42,107 nucleotides of DNA from the NCBI GenBank assembly GCA_949297015.1, contig CASFRF010000044.1, forward strand, positions 1 through 42,107, read 5' to 3'. Shown one piece after another: positions 25,750 to 33,807 of the stretch. Each line of letters begins with the position of its first letter. Position 1 is the stretch's first letter. The notes beneath the pieces were generated by a model. It worked only from the letters and a program-made list of their open reading frames with translations. It did not search any database and was not told the origin of the DNA. Both the position numbers and the translations under genes were made by a program. The DNA comes from an uncultured bacterium (lineage in GTDB: Bacteria > Verrucomicrobiota > Lentisphaeria > Victivallales > Victivallaceae).

Positions 25750-26916
25750 TCATTTCAGCCGCACTCTGGGATCGGCCCAGGCGTACAGCAGATCGACCGC
25801 CAGATTGACCGCCACGAAGAGCAGCGCGCTGACGATCACCAGCGCCTTGAGCAGTTGCAGGTCGGAGTTCATCAGCGCGTCGATCCCGGTGTAGCCCAGC
25901 CCCGGAATTCCGAAAAAGCTCTCCAGCAGCAGACTGCCGGTGAAGAGAAAGGGAATCGAGGCCGAGGCCCGGGTGATGATCGGCAGCAGCGAGGCCCGCA
26001 GCAGATGGCGCCGGTAGAGGGTCCAGCGCGAGCAGCCCTTGGCCGCGGCGGTCCGCAGATACTCCTTGCCCAGTTCGTCCACGAACACCGTCCGGTAGAA
26101 GCGCACGCTGCCGCCGAGTCCGCAGACGATTCCCACCAGCACCGGCAGCGTCAGAAAGCGGATCCCCCCCCAGCCCCAGACCGGGAAGAGGTCGAAGCGA
26201 TACCCCAGAAACCACTGGGCGAAGATGATCGCCGCCAGCAGACTGACGCTGAGCCCCAGCACCGAGGCCACCACCAGCAGCCGGTCCAGCCAGGTGTCCT
26301 TCCAGGCTGCGGCCAGCAGCGCCAGCGCCACCCCCAGCAGCAGTTCTCCCAGAAAAATCGGAATCATCAGCGCCAGCGACGGCCCCAGTCCGCGCCACAG
26401 CAGCTGCCGGATCGGTTCGCGGGTCGAAAGCGAGCGGCCGAAGTCGAACACTTCCAGATAGGGGAACTCCGGGGTGATCCGGCAGATCTCCCCGAGCGCC
26501 CGCCGGAACTGCGAATTCCAGGGCGACTCCTGCACCCGGAAGAACTCCGCCCGCAGCGGCTCCGGCAGAATCAGCTCCTCCGCTTCCGGGGGAATTCGGC
26601 GCAGCTCCCCGGAACTCAGACGGGCCACCACCGGCTGATCGACGCCGAAATTCCGGCGGTAGCGGACCCGGCCTCCGGCCAGTTCCGGCGCCGAGTCGAA
26701 CGCCTCGGTCCGGCAGAGCCGGCCGTAGAGCAGCGGCAGATCGCTCCCGAGCTGGCGGCGCAGCGCCTCGACCTCCTGCGGCGCGGCGCTCTTGCCCAGC
26801 GCCGCCGCCGCCGGGTCGCCCCCCGCCAGATTGAACAAGGCGAAGGTCAGCAGCACCACGCCCAGCACGATGGCCAGCGAAGAGGCCAGTTTGCGGATGA
26901 TGAATTGCCATGTCAT
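25750..26916 (-). CDS. Orphan ABC transporter permease, peptide type (DppB/OppB-like)
   Basis: 388 residues from the ATG at 26916; an in-frame TTG at 26955 would lie in the predicted -35. TM1 is FIIRKLASSLAIVLGVVLLTFALF, followed by AGGDP as in DppB proteins. A periplasmic segment of about 120 residues (45-165) then precedes the permease domain, whose end has the EAA-like loop (YLRTAAAKGCSRWTLYRRHLLRASLLPI) and the ending FGIPGLGY...ALMNSD. The long soluble insertion is larger than usual. No second permease, ATPase or binding protein adjoins it. It opens the transcript that continues into the U32, MoxR and DUF2079 genes. Confidence 0.85.
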   Translation of the reverse strand: MTWQFIIRKLASSLAIVLGVVLLTFALFNLAGGDPAAAALGKSAAPQEVEALRRQLGSDLPLLYGRLCRTEAFDSAPELAGGRVRYRRNFGVDQPVVARLSSGELRRIPPEAEELILPEPLRAEFFRVQESPWNSQFRRALGEICRITPEFPYLEVFDFGRSLSTREPIRQLLWRGLGPSLALMIPIFLGELLLGVALALLAAAWKDTWLDRLLVVASVLGLSVSLLAAIIFAQWFLGYRFDLFPVWGWGGIRFLTLPVLVGIVCGLGGSVRFYRTVFVDELGKEYLRTAAAKGCSRWTLYRRHLLRASLLPIITRASASIPFLFTGSLLLESFFGIPGLGYTGIDALMNSDLQLLKALVIVSALLFVAVNLAVDLLYAWADPRVRLK

Positions 26917-26926
26917 GATGACTATT

Positions 26927-26955
26927 AAGATAACGCCGGAACCGGCGTTCGGCAA
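26927..26955 (-). promoter_or_regulatory. Promoter of the orphan permease-U32-MoxR-DUF2079 operon
   Basis: Minus-strand TTGCCG (26950-26955), 17-base spacer, TATCTT (26927-26932). Predicted start near 26920, only about four bases before the ATG, so the message would be almost leaderless. The spacer is almost exactly filled by an inverted repeat. Confidence 0.5.
26932..26949. promoter_or_regulatory. Inverted repeat in the promoter spacer, candidate operator
   Basis: AACGCCGG-AA-CCGGCGTT, two 8-bp arms. It fills the space between the -35 and -10 of the permease promoter and lies about 17 bases upstream of the queH -35, so one protein bound here could affect both divergent genes. Confidence 0.45.
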
Positions 26956-26965
26956 ATCCGAACCC

Positions 26966-26993
26966 TTGTTTTTTCGGCTTCCGGAGCTATATT
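26966..26993 (+). promoter_or_regulatory. Promoter of queH, apparently leaderless
   Basis: TTGTTT (26966-26971), 16-base spacer, TATATT (26988-26993). The expected start of transcription, seven bases downstream, coincides with the A of the queH ATG at 27000. No useful ribosome site is present; a GGAG at 26983-26986 would be upstream of the transcript. Confidence 0.55.
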
Positions 26994-26999
26994 CCCGGC

Positions 27000-27545
27000 A
27001 TGAAAACGATTCTGCTGCACTGCTGCTGCGCCCCCTGCGCCGTGGGCTGCGTCGAAACCCTGCTGGAGCAGGGCTATGCGCCGACGCTGTTCTTCGCCAA
27101 CAGCAATCTCGCGCCGGCTCCGGAGTTCGACCGGCGGCTGGATTCGGTGCGGCAACTGGCCGCGATCTACCGGCTGCGGCTGGTCGAAGCCGCGTACGAT
27201 CACGCCGCCTGGCGCGCGGCGGTGGCCGGGCTGGAGTCGGAGCCGGAACGGGGGGCGCGCTGTCCGCGCTGCTTCGATTTTTCGCTGGCGCTGGCCGCGG
27301 CCCGGTGCCGGGAACTGGGGCTCGACGTCTTCGCCACCAGTCTGACCGTCAGTCCGCACAAGAACTCCCGGCTGCTGCTGGAGCTGGGGAGTCGCTACGA
27401 GCGCTTTGCCCCGTTCGACTTCAAGAAGCGCGACGGTTTCCGCCGGGGGCGGGAGCTGGCCCGGCGGTACGGTTTCTATGTGCAGAACTACTGCGGGTGC
27501 GAGTTCTCGTTCCGGAACCCGCCTCCGCCGCCGGTTCAGGGCTGA
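27000..27545 (+). CDS. queH: Epoxyqueuosine reductase QueH
   Basis: 181 residues. QueH reduces epoxyqueuosine in tRNA to queuosine and replaces QueG. Diagnostic text is LLHCCCAPCA at 5-14, the RCPRCFDFSL segment, ATSLTVSPHKNS, FDFKKRDGF and QNYCGCEFS near the end. The clustered Cys residues bind an iron-sulphur cluster and a metal pair. A promoter gives a start at or near the ATG, suggesting a leaderless message. It is a single-gene unit, divergent from the orphan permease, and its stop overlaps the convergent glycoside hydrolase gene by 10 bases. Confidence 0.95.
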   Translation: MKTILLHCCCAPCAVGCVETLLEQGYAPTLFFANSNLAPAPEFDRRLDSVRQLAAIYRLRLVEAAYDHAAWRAAVAGLESEPERGARCPRCFDFSLALAAARCRELGLDVFATSLTVSPHKNSRLLLELGSRYERFAPFDFKKRDGFRRGRELARRYGFYVQNYCGCEFSFRNPPPPPVQG

Positions 27546-30500
27546 AGCCGGATCCGGCCGAAGGCCGCGGCATTGCGGGCGTTTTCGGCGGTTCCGAAGA
27601 GCATCAGCTGGGTTTTCCGGCGCACCTCCTTGCCCTGGGCGAAGGCGCCGTTGATCCCGAGGTCGAAGCCGAAACTCTCCGGGCGCCGCGCTCCGGCCAG
27701 TTGCCAGGGCACCTCCAGCCGCAGCCGGTAGCCGCCGTCGAGGCGTTGGCTCCAGGCCCGGACCCCGCCGCTTTCGCCGTTGGCCAGCTGCGGGCTGTAG
27801 AGCGGGATTTCACGCTCATTTTCGCTCAGCGCCGGAGTGAGCAGGAACTGGTAGACGTTTTTGCCGTAGTTCGGATTGCCCAATCCGCGCTCCGGGGTGC
27901 GGAAGTCGAAGAAGAGCTCCACCGAACTGCCGTGAATCCCGGGGAAGGCGGCCGGACGGCCGATCTGATCCCGAACCGTGAGTTCCAGTTTCAGCTTCTG
28001 CTCGTCCCAGCCCCAGCGGAGCTCGCCGGAGAGTTCATCCGGGCCGTTCCAGTATTTGTCGGCCTCCGCCAGCGAGGCCAGCGCCGGAGCGTGGCCGATC
28101 ACCACCTGCTCGTCCCGGTTCAACGCCAGCACCGGATTGTCGGCGGGGCGCAGGGTCACCACCTTCAGCGCCTTGAACTCGGCTTCGATCTGTGCTTCCA
28201 GCTGCCGATCCAGTTTAAGCCGGATCGGGACGCCGAAACTCTTCCCGGTGACGGCGGGATCCAGCTGATAGTGAAACTCCAGCTGCTGGAAGGCGCCGGG
28301 GGCGAGCTGAACTTCGGCGCGCTCCGGCGTGAACCGCACCCGGGAGTCCGCCCCGCCGGGGGCGACTTCGATGGTCCGGGTCCGGGTCTCCCGGTTCCCC
28401 AGCTCGAGGAACAGCGTTCCCTCGGTGGAGCTGGTCGGCACCACGTTGAGTTTCTCCACCGGCAGCGCCCCCAGTTCCAGACGCTTCCCCGTGGTATGCA
28501 GATAGCGCGGAAAGGCGTCGAGCGTGAGCATATAGGTGTAGGTGTCGCCCTCGCGGCCGGTGGCCTTGAGCGTGGAGCGCCGCCCGTGCAGGTCGACCTG
28601 CTCCAAGGTGGGGGTGTCGGCGTTCAACAGCGTGGCGACCTGGTTTTTCACCGCCCACAGGACGGCGACTTTGCCGCGCCCCTCCGCCTTGTTGAAAATG
28701 CCGCCGTTGATCCCGTAGTGATCCGCCAGCGGGACAATGCCGTCCAGCGTGGCGCTCTCCAGCTGGGCCGCGCAGACCGCCACCGCCAGCATGTAGAGCG
28801 ACGGCGTGCGCTTCCCCTCCGGCGTGACCGCGAAGAGGTTGAAGTCGAAGAGCTTTTTGGTCCAGTCCCCGCCCGCGTCGTGGGGATCGCGCCCGTTGGT
28901 CACCCCGAAGAAGGTGAAGAGTTTGGCGCCGCTGCAGAAGTTGACCACCACATTGCGGACGATCTTGTTCGAGGCGTCCCACTCGTCCACCGAACAGCCG
29001 GGAAAGCCCGAGGGAAAGGCGAAGCCGAAGACCCGGGCTTCACGCTTGGCTTTGACCTCCTCCGGCGGAATGGCCCGATCGATCTGGTAGCGCATCACCG
29101 CGTTGCAGCCGGTTTCGGTGTTCAGGGCCGGGGCCCCGGCCGGAAATTTCTTCACCGCGTCCTGGAGCATGTCGGACAAGCCGGTCTCCTCCGGCAGGTT
29201 CTCGATCAGGTAACTGTGCCAGGAGACGCCGTCGAGGTACTTCCCCGCGCCCGCGGCCAGCGCCCGGTCCATCCAGGGCGTGAAGATCGAGGTCCCGCAG
29301 ATCCCGACCACCGGGACCTCCGGGGTCACCTCCTTGACCACCTCATAAACCATCCGGCAGACCTTCCAGTACTCCTCCGGATGGTCGGGCAGGAACCAGG
29401 CGTTCGGCTCGTTCTCCACCTCCCAGGCCAGAATCCGGCCGCGGTAACGCTCGACCAGAACCCGGAACCAGCGCTGAAACAGCTCCTTTTTCGGCATGCC
29501 GCCGCCGCCCTCGCGCGTCCGGCGCAGCAGCGGGTATTCCTGTCCCCAAGCCTGGCCCGGAGCGGTCTGAATGCAGAGAATCAGCTTCTTCCCTTCCTGA
29601 ATCGACCACTCGGTGACCTCCTCGTAGTTCCAGCACTCCGGATCGACCTCGGGCTGCTGCTCGACGTTGCACCCGTAATCCTCCAGCCAGAACGGGGCGT
29701 AGACGTAGCTCCAGTGCGAGTACCGGACCGGAATCCGGACCGGGACCGAATCCATGTAGCCCCCGAAGAGATAGTTGACGCAGCTGTGCCATCCGAATTT
29801 GTCCGGCCCCGCCGGTTCGTTCCGCCGGAGGATGTGGAAAAAGTGCTTCTCCTGCCGGATTCCGAGCTCGGGCAGCTCCAGTTCCAGATGGTAGACGTCG
29901 TTCGCCAGACCGCCCGGGAAATCGATGAAGTGCAACTGATCCTGTCGCGGTCCGGCGGCAAGCTGCTGCGTCCACTCCCGGGTTTCGCCGGCCACTTCCG
30001 AGCGCAGCCGGAACCGCGCTTCGGTGGTGACGGCGTGGTCGGTGGTGTTCAGCAGCTGAATCACCGGACACTCCCGGCTGGCGCGGTCCAGCGTGACCGC
30101 ACCCGAATCGAACCCCATCACCTCCGCCGAGACCCCGCCTCCTTCGCGGACGGCGAGCCGCCCGGCGTAGGTCCGGTTCTCCCAGTCCAGCGTAAAGGTG
30201 CCGTTGGCGCCCTCGAGCTTCAATTCATCCACCGACCAGACGTTCAGTCCGAGCCGGGTCGGGGCAAAGCCCGGCGGCAGTTCCGCCAGCTTGGCCACCG
30301 GTTTGCCCCCCATCGTCAGGGTGGCGTCGGTTCCCTGCCAGACGATTTCGGCGGCGCTCCAGTCGGGGCCCGGCGTCTCCGGCAGCGGGGCCGAGGTCAG
30401 CACCTGATTGCCCTTCCGGAACAGAAATTCGGCCTGATTGCGACCGACTCGCGCCGACTGGATCTGCAACACCAGCGCACCGCGCTCCGGATCCTGAAGC

Positions 30501-30781
30501 TCCAGCACTTCGACCCGGAAGGGTTTCCGCCGGGCCCGGAGCATGAACTCGAGCCGACCCGCGCCGTCGAATCGGAGGTGCGGGGCCAGCGGATAGTCGA
30601 AGCGCACCTGCTCAAACGGGATTGCCGCGCCCTTCGCCCCCCGGTCGGGGGCGGCGTAAGTCGGGACTCTCAGATTGAGCGTTTTCCCGCCGGTTGCGGG
30701 GTAGAGCTCCGCCGCGCCGAAGACGCAGCTTCCGGTCAGCAGCAGCAAAGCTGAATACAGGCTCCAGGGTCTGGCGGTCAT
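27536..30781 (-). CDS. Large secreted clan GH-A glycoside hydrolase with C-terminal CBM9-like domain
   Basis: 1081 residues from the ATG at 30781; GAGGAG lies 8 bases upstream inside the previous gene. A signal peptide ends in CVFGA. Residues 30-330 are beta-rich. A TIM barrel at about 340-720 contains WEVENEPN with probable acid/base E458 and NTETG with probable nucleophile E556, the spacing of clan A enzymes such as GH39 or GH5 relatives. Residues 880-1081 look like a CBM9-type module (LRWGWDEQKLKLELTVRDQ, SVELFFDFR). The family could not be fixed by eye. It is the last and largest gene of the GntR-led operon, so it is its main hydrolase. Confidence 0.8.
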   Translation of the reverse strand: MTARPWSLYSALLLLTGSCVFGAAELYPATGGKTLNLRVPTYAAPDRGAKGAAIPFEQVRFDYPLAPHLRFDGAGRLEFMLRARRKPFRVEVLELQDPERGALVLQIQSARVGRNQAEFLFRKGNQVLTSAPLPETPGPDWSAAEIVWQGTDATLTMGGKPVAKLAELPPGFAPTRLGLNVWSVDELKLEGANGTFTLDWENRTYAGRLAVREGGGVSAEVMGFDSGAVTLDRASRECPVIQLLNTTDHAVTTEARFRLRSEVAGETREWTQQLAAGPRQDQLHFIDFPGGLANDVYHLELELPELGIRQEKHFFHILRRNEPAGPDKFGWHSCVNYLFGGYMDSVPVRIPVRYSHWSYVYAPFWLEDYGCNVEQQPEVDPECWNYEEVTEWSIQEGKKLILCIQTAPGQAWGQEYPLLRRTREGGGGMPKKELFQRWFRVLVERYRGRILAWEVENEPNAWFLPDHPEEYWKVCRMVYEVVKEVTPEVPVVGICGTSIFTPWMDRALAAGAGKYLDGVSWHSYLIENLPEETGLSDMLQDAVKKFPAGAPALNTETGCNAVMRYQIDRAIPPEEVKAKREARVFGFAFPSGFPGCSVDEWDASNKIVRNVVVNFCSGAKLFTFFGVTNGRDPHDAGGDWTKKLFDFNLFAVTPEGKRTPSLYMLAVAVCAAQLESATLDGIVPLADHYGINGGIFNKAEGRGKVAVLWAVKNQVATLLNADTPTLEQVDLHGRRSTLKATGREGDTYTYMLTLDAFPRYLHTTGKRLELGALPVEKLNVVPTSSTEGTLFLELGNRETRTRTIEVAPGGADSRVRFTPERAEVQLAPGAFQQLEFHYQLDPAVTGKSFGVPIRLKLDRQLEAQIEAEFKALKVVTLRPADNPVLALNRDEQVVIGHAPALASLAEADKYWNGPDELSGELRWGWDEQKLKLELTVRDQIGRPAAFPGIHGSSVELFFDFRTPERGLGNPNYGKNVYQFLLTPALSENEREIPLYSPQLANGESGGVRAWSQRLDGGYRLRLEVPWQLAGARRPESFGFDLGINGAFAQGKEVRRKTQLMLFGTAENARNAAAFGRIRLQP

Positions 30782-30786
30782 GGGGA

Positions 30787-31428
30787 TCACTCCTCAAATT
30801 CGATAATCAGCGCCGGGGAGAGCTGGTTGTTTTTATTGAACTGGTTCTCCGCGCTGACCAGCCGCCAGCAGGCGTTCTTCGCCCCCGGCGCCTCCAGCCG
30901 GAACCCGAGATATTCGGCTTTGCCGGCGATGGCCTCGCGCACCGCGGCGGTGACGTCGGCCACGCCGGGATGGGCCTGGTCCACTTTGGTTCCCTCCGGG
31001 AACAGCGGCTGGGGCAGTGGAGTTCCGCCCTGATCGTCGCCCAGCTCGACCTGTCCGTTGGCCTGCGGCGCGAGGTAGTAGCTGGCGCGCAGTTCGGGCA
31101 TGCCGCCTTCGGCACGCTCATAGCCGCCGGAGTTGCCCAGCACCGGGAGTTTCAGCCGGGCGCTCTTGACGGTTCCGGTCTTTTCCGGCAGCGGAAATTC
31201 GAGAATGGTTTTGTAGTGGTTGCGCCAGATTTTCCCGGCCAGCAGCGAATGGGATTGATTGTTCTCCGAATTGAGCACGGTGGAGACCACCTGTTCCATC
31301 ACCGGCGCGGTCTCCTTGGCCATCAAATAGCCGTCGGAGGCGGGCACGGTGTAGACGGTTACGGTTTCCGCCGCGGCCAGCGTGGCGAACACGCCCAGCC
31401 CCAGCAGACTCAAGCCTTTGAATGACAT
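30787..31428 (-). CDS. Secreted DNRLRE-domain-like protein
   Basis: 213 residues from the ATG at 31428 behind AAGGAGGG; the longer upstream frame is not used. A signal peptide (LSLLGLGVFATLAAA) precedes one beta-rich domain. Its layout fits the DNRLRE/CBM96-like fold: an early TVLNSENNQSHSLLAG segment, a TILEFPLP strand, KSARLKLPVL, a DVTAAVREAI helix, and the final ALIIEFEE strand. Such domains bind polysaccharide or act as surface modules. It follows the pseudopilin gene by 19 bases, and its stop is 5 bases from the hydrolase ATG. Carbohydrate binding is inferred from family and context. Confidence 0.7.
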   Translation of the reverse strand: MSFKGLSLLGLGVFATLAAAETVTVYTVPASDGYLMAKETAPVMEQVVSTVLNSENNQSHSLLAGKIWRNHYKTILEFPLPEKTGTVKSARLKLPVLGNSGGYERAEGGMPELRASYYLAPQANGQVELGDDQGGTPLPQPLFPEGTKVDQAHPGVADVTAAVREAIAGKAEYLGFRLEAPGAKNACWRLVSAENQFNKNNQLSPALIIEFEE

Positions 31429-31447
31429 TGTTCCCTCCTTGGAAAAT

Positions 31448-32305
31448 TTACGGATTGTTGGTCGGGTTGACCCAGTCGAAGTCCGGAAGCAGATAATCAG
31501 AGCTGTACCGGCTCTGGGTCGAAAGTTGAATCGAGTGGTTGCTGCGATTCTCCACATGGCCGTCGGTCAGCAGCAGATTCTTGGTCCCGCTGTGGGAGAG
31601 CATCCGGAAATGGATCCGGTCTCCGATCTCCTCCGAGGTGTTGCTGTAGTAGGTGTAGGTCAACGTCCGGTGATAGCTGGCCGTTTCGGTATCGCCGTTC
31701 GGGAAACTGTCGCTGACCCACAGAATCTGACTGGGATGACGGAACTTGGAGAACCGCCGGTAGTCGAGCATGCCGCTGCCGCTGGGCCGGGGCGGATCGG
31801 CCTGATAACTGCCGCCGGAAACCGCGTAGTTGGGGTTGAATTCGCCGTTGGCGTTGAGTGTCTGGTCCTCCGGACAGCGCAGCACGCCCATGCCGTCGGC
31901 CCGGTAGTGACGCTTCCAGACGAAGTCGCCGTAGAAGGAGGCGGTGGTCAGTTTGGGCATGTAGCCGCTGTAGTAGGCCGGAACCACCCACCAGGGCGCG
32001 GTTCCGGCCTGGTTCTCGTTGGTGGAGCTGGTCGAGGGATAATAGGCCGCGGCCCATTGCCCGTTGAAGTCGTCCATGTACTGCTGCATCGCCAGCCCCA
32101 GCTGCTTTTGATTGGACATGCAGCGGGCCCGCCGCGCCGTCGCCCGCGCCCGGTTCAGCGCCGGCAGCAGCATGGAGGCGAGGATGGCGATGATCGCAAT
32201 CACCACCAGCAGTTCAATCAGGGTGAAACGGGGAGGGCGCTGCGGCCCGGAGGTCGAGCGCCCGGTGGAGACCGGACTCCCGGCGAACAGAGGAACCTTG
32301 CTCAT
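31448..32305 (-). CDS. Type II secretion/type IV pilin-like pseudopilin with H-X9-DG motif
   Basis: 285 residues; the ATG at 32305 follows GGAAGGAG and overlaps the GntR stop by 4 bases (ATGA). A 26-residue basic leader ends in PPR, followed by [16 protein letters not shown]. Cleavage would be between R26 and F27 (usual families have Gly at -1), with E31 at position +5. After the [20 protein letters not shown] helix comes a globular domain with H238-X9-D248-G249, the mark of the Planctomycetes/Lentisphaerota pseudopilin family (DUF1559-like). Such proteins probably sit in a secretion pseudopilus or on the cell surface. Within this operon it is likely tied to handling of the polysaccharide substrate. 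Confidence 0.9.
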   Translation of the reverse strand: MSKVPLFAGSPVSTGRSTSGPQRPPRFTLIELLVVIAIIAILASMLLPALNRARATARRARCMSNQKQLGLAMQQYMDDFNGQWAAAYYPSTSSTNENQAGTAPWWVVPAYYSGYMPKLTTASFYGDFVWKRHYRADGMGVLRCPEDQTLNANGEFNPNYAVSGGSYQADPPRPSGSGMLDYRRFSKFRHPSQILWVSDSFPNGDTETASYHRTLTYTYYSNTSEEIGDRIHFRMLSHSGTKNLLLTDGHVENRSNHSIQLSTQSRYSSDYLLPDFDWVNPTNNP

Positions 32306-33699
32306 TTTTTCACTCCTTCCAGGGTGGCCCCGCCATCGGCCCGGTCGGTGGCATCCGACCGGTAGCTCAGATAGCTGCGGGCGTAATTGATGAAATCGTT
32401 CCATTCCGCGATCAGACACGACGGTTTATCCACCATCATCAGCATGGCGTGATCGAGCAGATGATTGTAGACGTAGTAGTCATCCGGATCCGGGAAGTGA
32501 ATCGGCCAAGCCTGACTCAGCGCCCGGCCGAAGCGCTCCGGATCGAAGTAACGCCCCTGTCTCGAGAGCGTCACAAACCCCTGTTCCCGGAATTTCTCCT
32601 GCGCTTCGGGACTTTGCAGATGGCGCAGCAGCCGGAGGCACTCCATGGGGTTGCCGGTGTCGCCGCGCACCGTGGCCGGCAGCGGTTCCAGCAGCGGCAG
32701 GTCGTCCAGCGCCAGCACCGGATAGAGCAGCAGCTCCTCCGGGCGCTCCGTCAGCGCCAGGGTGCCGGTGTTGGCGGCCAGAATCGGAAATTCCCGTTGG
32801 TTGAAGCGGGTGATCCCCTTCTTTTCCCAGAAATCCCGGGCGTAATGGAAGGCGGCGCAGTACTCCAGAATGGTCCGGCACTCTTCGCGGAAAACGGCGT
32901 CGTCTCCCCCTTGTCGCAGGGTGCTCAGCAGCTCCGGAAGGCGGCTCCCGAAGAAGCCCGCCGGGCGATGCGTCGAAACCGGGAGGCAAACTCCCGTCTC
33001 CCGGCAGCGGGCGGCGACCTGTTGCAGATAGGCGGCCTGTTCCCGGAAGGTCCGGTAGGTCGGCTCCGGCAGCCCCAGCCGTTTCAGCGCCGGGCGGTCG
33101 CAGAATAAATACAGCGCGTAGTAGGCCAGCGGCGCCGTCTCGTCCGGTTCGATTTGCAGGAGGCCGCGGTCGAGGTCCGAGGCGCCCAGCCGGCGCAGCG
33201 GCAGTGGCCGGGGGGGGCCCGGCAGATTGATGATGAGATCCGGCGCCTCTTCGGACTGAGTGAAGCTCAAACGCAGCTCCAGTCGCCCGAGATATTCGCT
33301 GCGGAACGACTCGATCAGCTCCAGCATCATCTGCTGGCGCGACTCCGCCTGCTCCCAGTAGAGCACCCGCACGACGTAGCGTCCATGTTGGGTATAGTGC
33401 AGCGGATCGGCGGTCGGTGGCGGCGGGTTCTTGACGAAGAGACCCACGCCGCTGCGCGCCATCAGCACATCCTCCGCGATCAGTTCGGTCACCGCCCGCT
33501 GCACCGAGGCCGGCGCCGCTCCGAAAATTTCGCTGAGTTTGCGGATCGCCGGCAACCGGTCCAGCCGCTGACTCTCCGCCGCCAGCCGACGCAAGACCAT
33601 ACAGATGTTGGCCGAGGTCCCCCGGTCATCCCGGCTCCGCTGCTGCTCCAGCAACTGCCGCAGCCGCGCCGCCATGCGATCAAGATTTTCCTTCGTCAT
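32302..33699 (-). CDS. GntR-type regulator fused to an extracellular-solute-binding-protein-like domain
   Basis: 465 residues from the ATG at 33699; the longer frame starts upstream of the promoter and is not used. Residues 30-90 are a winged helix of the GntR type: [31 protein letters not shown], then GVGLFVK. Residues about 105-445 resemble family 1 solute-binding proteins: [32 protein letters not shown], and [23 protein letters not shown]. No signal peptide, so the sugar sensor works in the cytoplasm. As first gene it probably controls its own operon through the dyad at its promoter, and senses an oligosaccharide released by the downstream hydrolase. The fusion is by eye; a structure search would settle it. 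Confidence 0.75.
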   Translation of the reverse strand: MTKENLDRMAARLRQLLEQQRSRDDRGTSANICMVLRRLAAESQRLDRLPAIRKLSEIFGAAPASVQRAVTELIAEDVLMARSGVGLFVKNPPPPTADPLHYTQHGRYVVRVLYWEQAESRQQMMLELIESFRSEYLGRLELRLSFTQSEEAPDLIINLPGPPRPLPLRRLGASDLDRGLLQIEPDETAPLAYYALYLFCDRPALKRLGLPEPTYRTFREQAAYLQQVAARCRETGVCLPVSTHRPAGFFGSRLPELLSTLRQGGDDAVFREECRTILEYCAAFHYARDFWEKKGITRFNQREFPILAANTGTLALTERPEELLLYPVLALDDLPLLEPLPATVRGDTGNPMECLRLLRHLQSPEAQEKFREQGFVTLSRQGRYFDPERFGRALSQAWPIHFPDPDDYYVYNHLLDHAMLMMVDKPSCLIAEWNDFINYARSYLSYRSDATDRADGGATLEGVKK

Positions 33700-33720
33700 C
33701 GCTCTGTTCGGTGTGCTATT

Positions 33721-33734
33721 GTGTACTATTACAC
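33721..33734. promoter_or_regulatory. Dyad at the transcription start, candidate operator of the GntR fusion
   Basis: GTGTA-CTAT-TACAC, perfect 5-bp arms, covers the predicted start (near 33732) of the GntR-fusion operon. This position and the palindrome type fit an autorepressor site. Confidence 0.5.
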
Positions 33735-33738
33735 TGTA

Positions 33739-33767
33739 ATTATAGCCGAAACGTCCCGGAATGTCAA
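33739..33767 (-). promoter_or_regulatory. Perfect-consensus sigma-70 promoter of the GntR-SBP polysaccharide operon
   Basis: Minus-strand TTGACA (33762-33767), 17-base spacer, TATAAT (33739-33744), both hexamers and spacing fully consensus. Such a strong promoter fits a repressed operon. It gives a leader of about 33 bases before the ATG at 33699. Confidence 0.85.
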
Positions 33768-33778
33768 GAGCATTCCGC

Positions 33779-33802
33779 AAAAAAGCTGCCCGCTGGCGCG
33801 GC
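33779..33802 (-). terminator. Probable intrinsic terminator of the MEMO-AMMECR1 gene
   Basis: On the minus strand GCCGC-GCCA-GCGGGC (five pairs, one bulge) is followed within three bases by six T residues. It starts just after the MEMO-AMMECR1 stop codon (33808) and lies 12 bases before the -35 of the next operon, so it separates the two units. Confidence 0.45.
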
Positions 33803-33807
33803 GTGAC

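Noticed and set aside
27547..27558. Palindrome GCCGGATCCGGC at the convergent queH/hydrolase ends
   Set aside because: Short, inside coding sequence and without a T-run; not convincing as a terminator or site.
26792..30754. 1320-codon plus-strand frame covering queH and the large hydrolase
   Set aside because: The true products, QueH in another frame and the clan-A hydrolase on the minus strand, have strong motifs; this frame has none.
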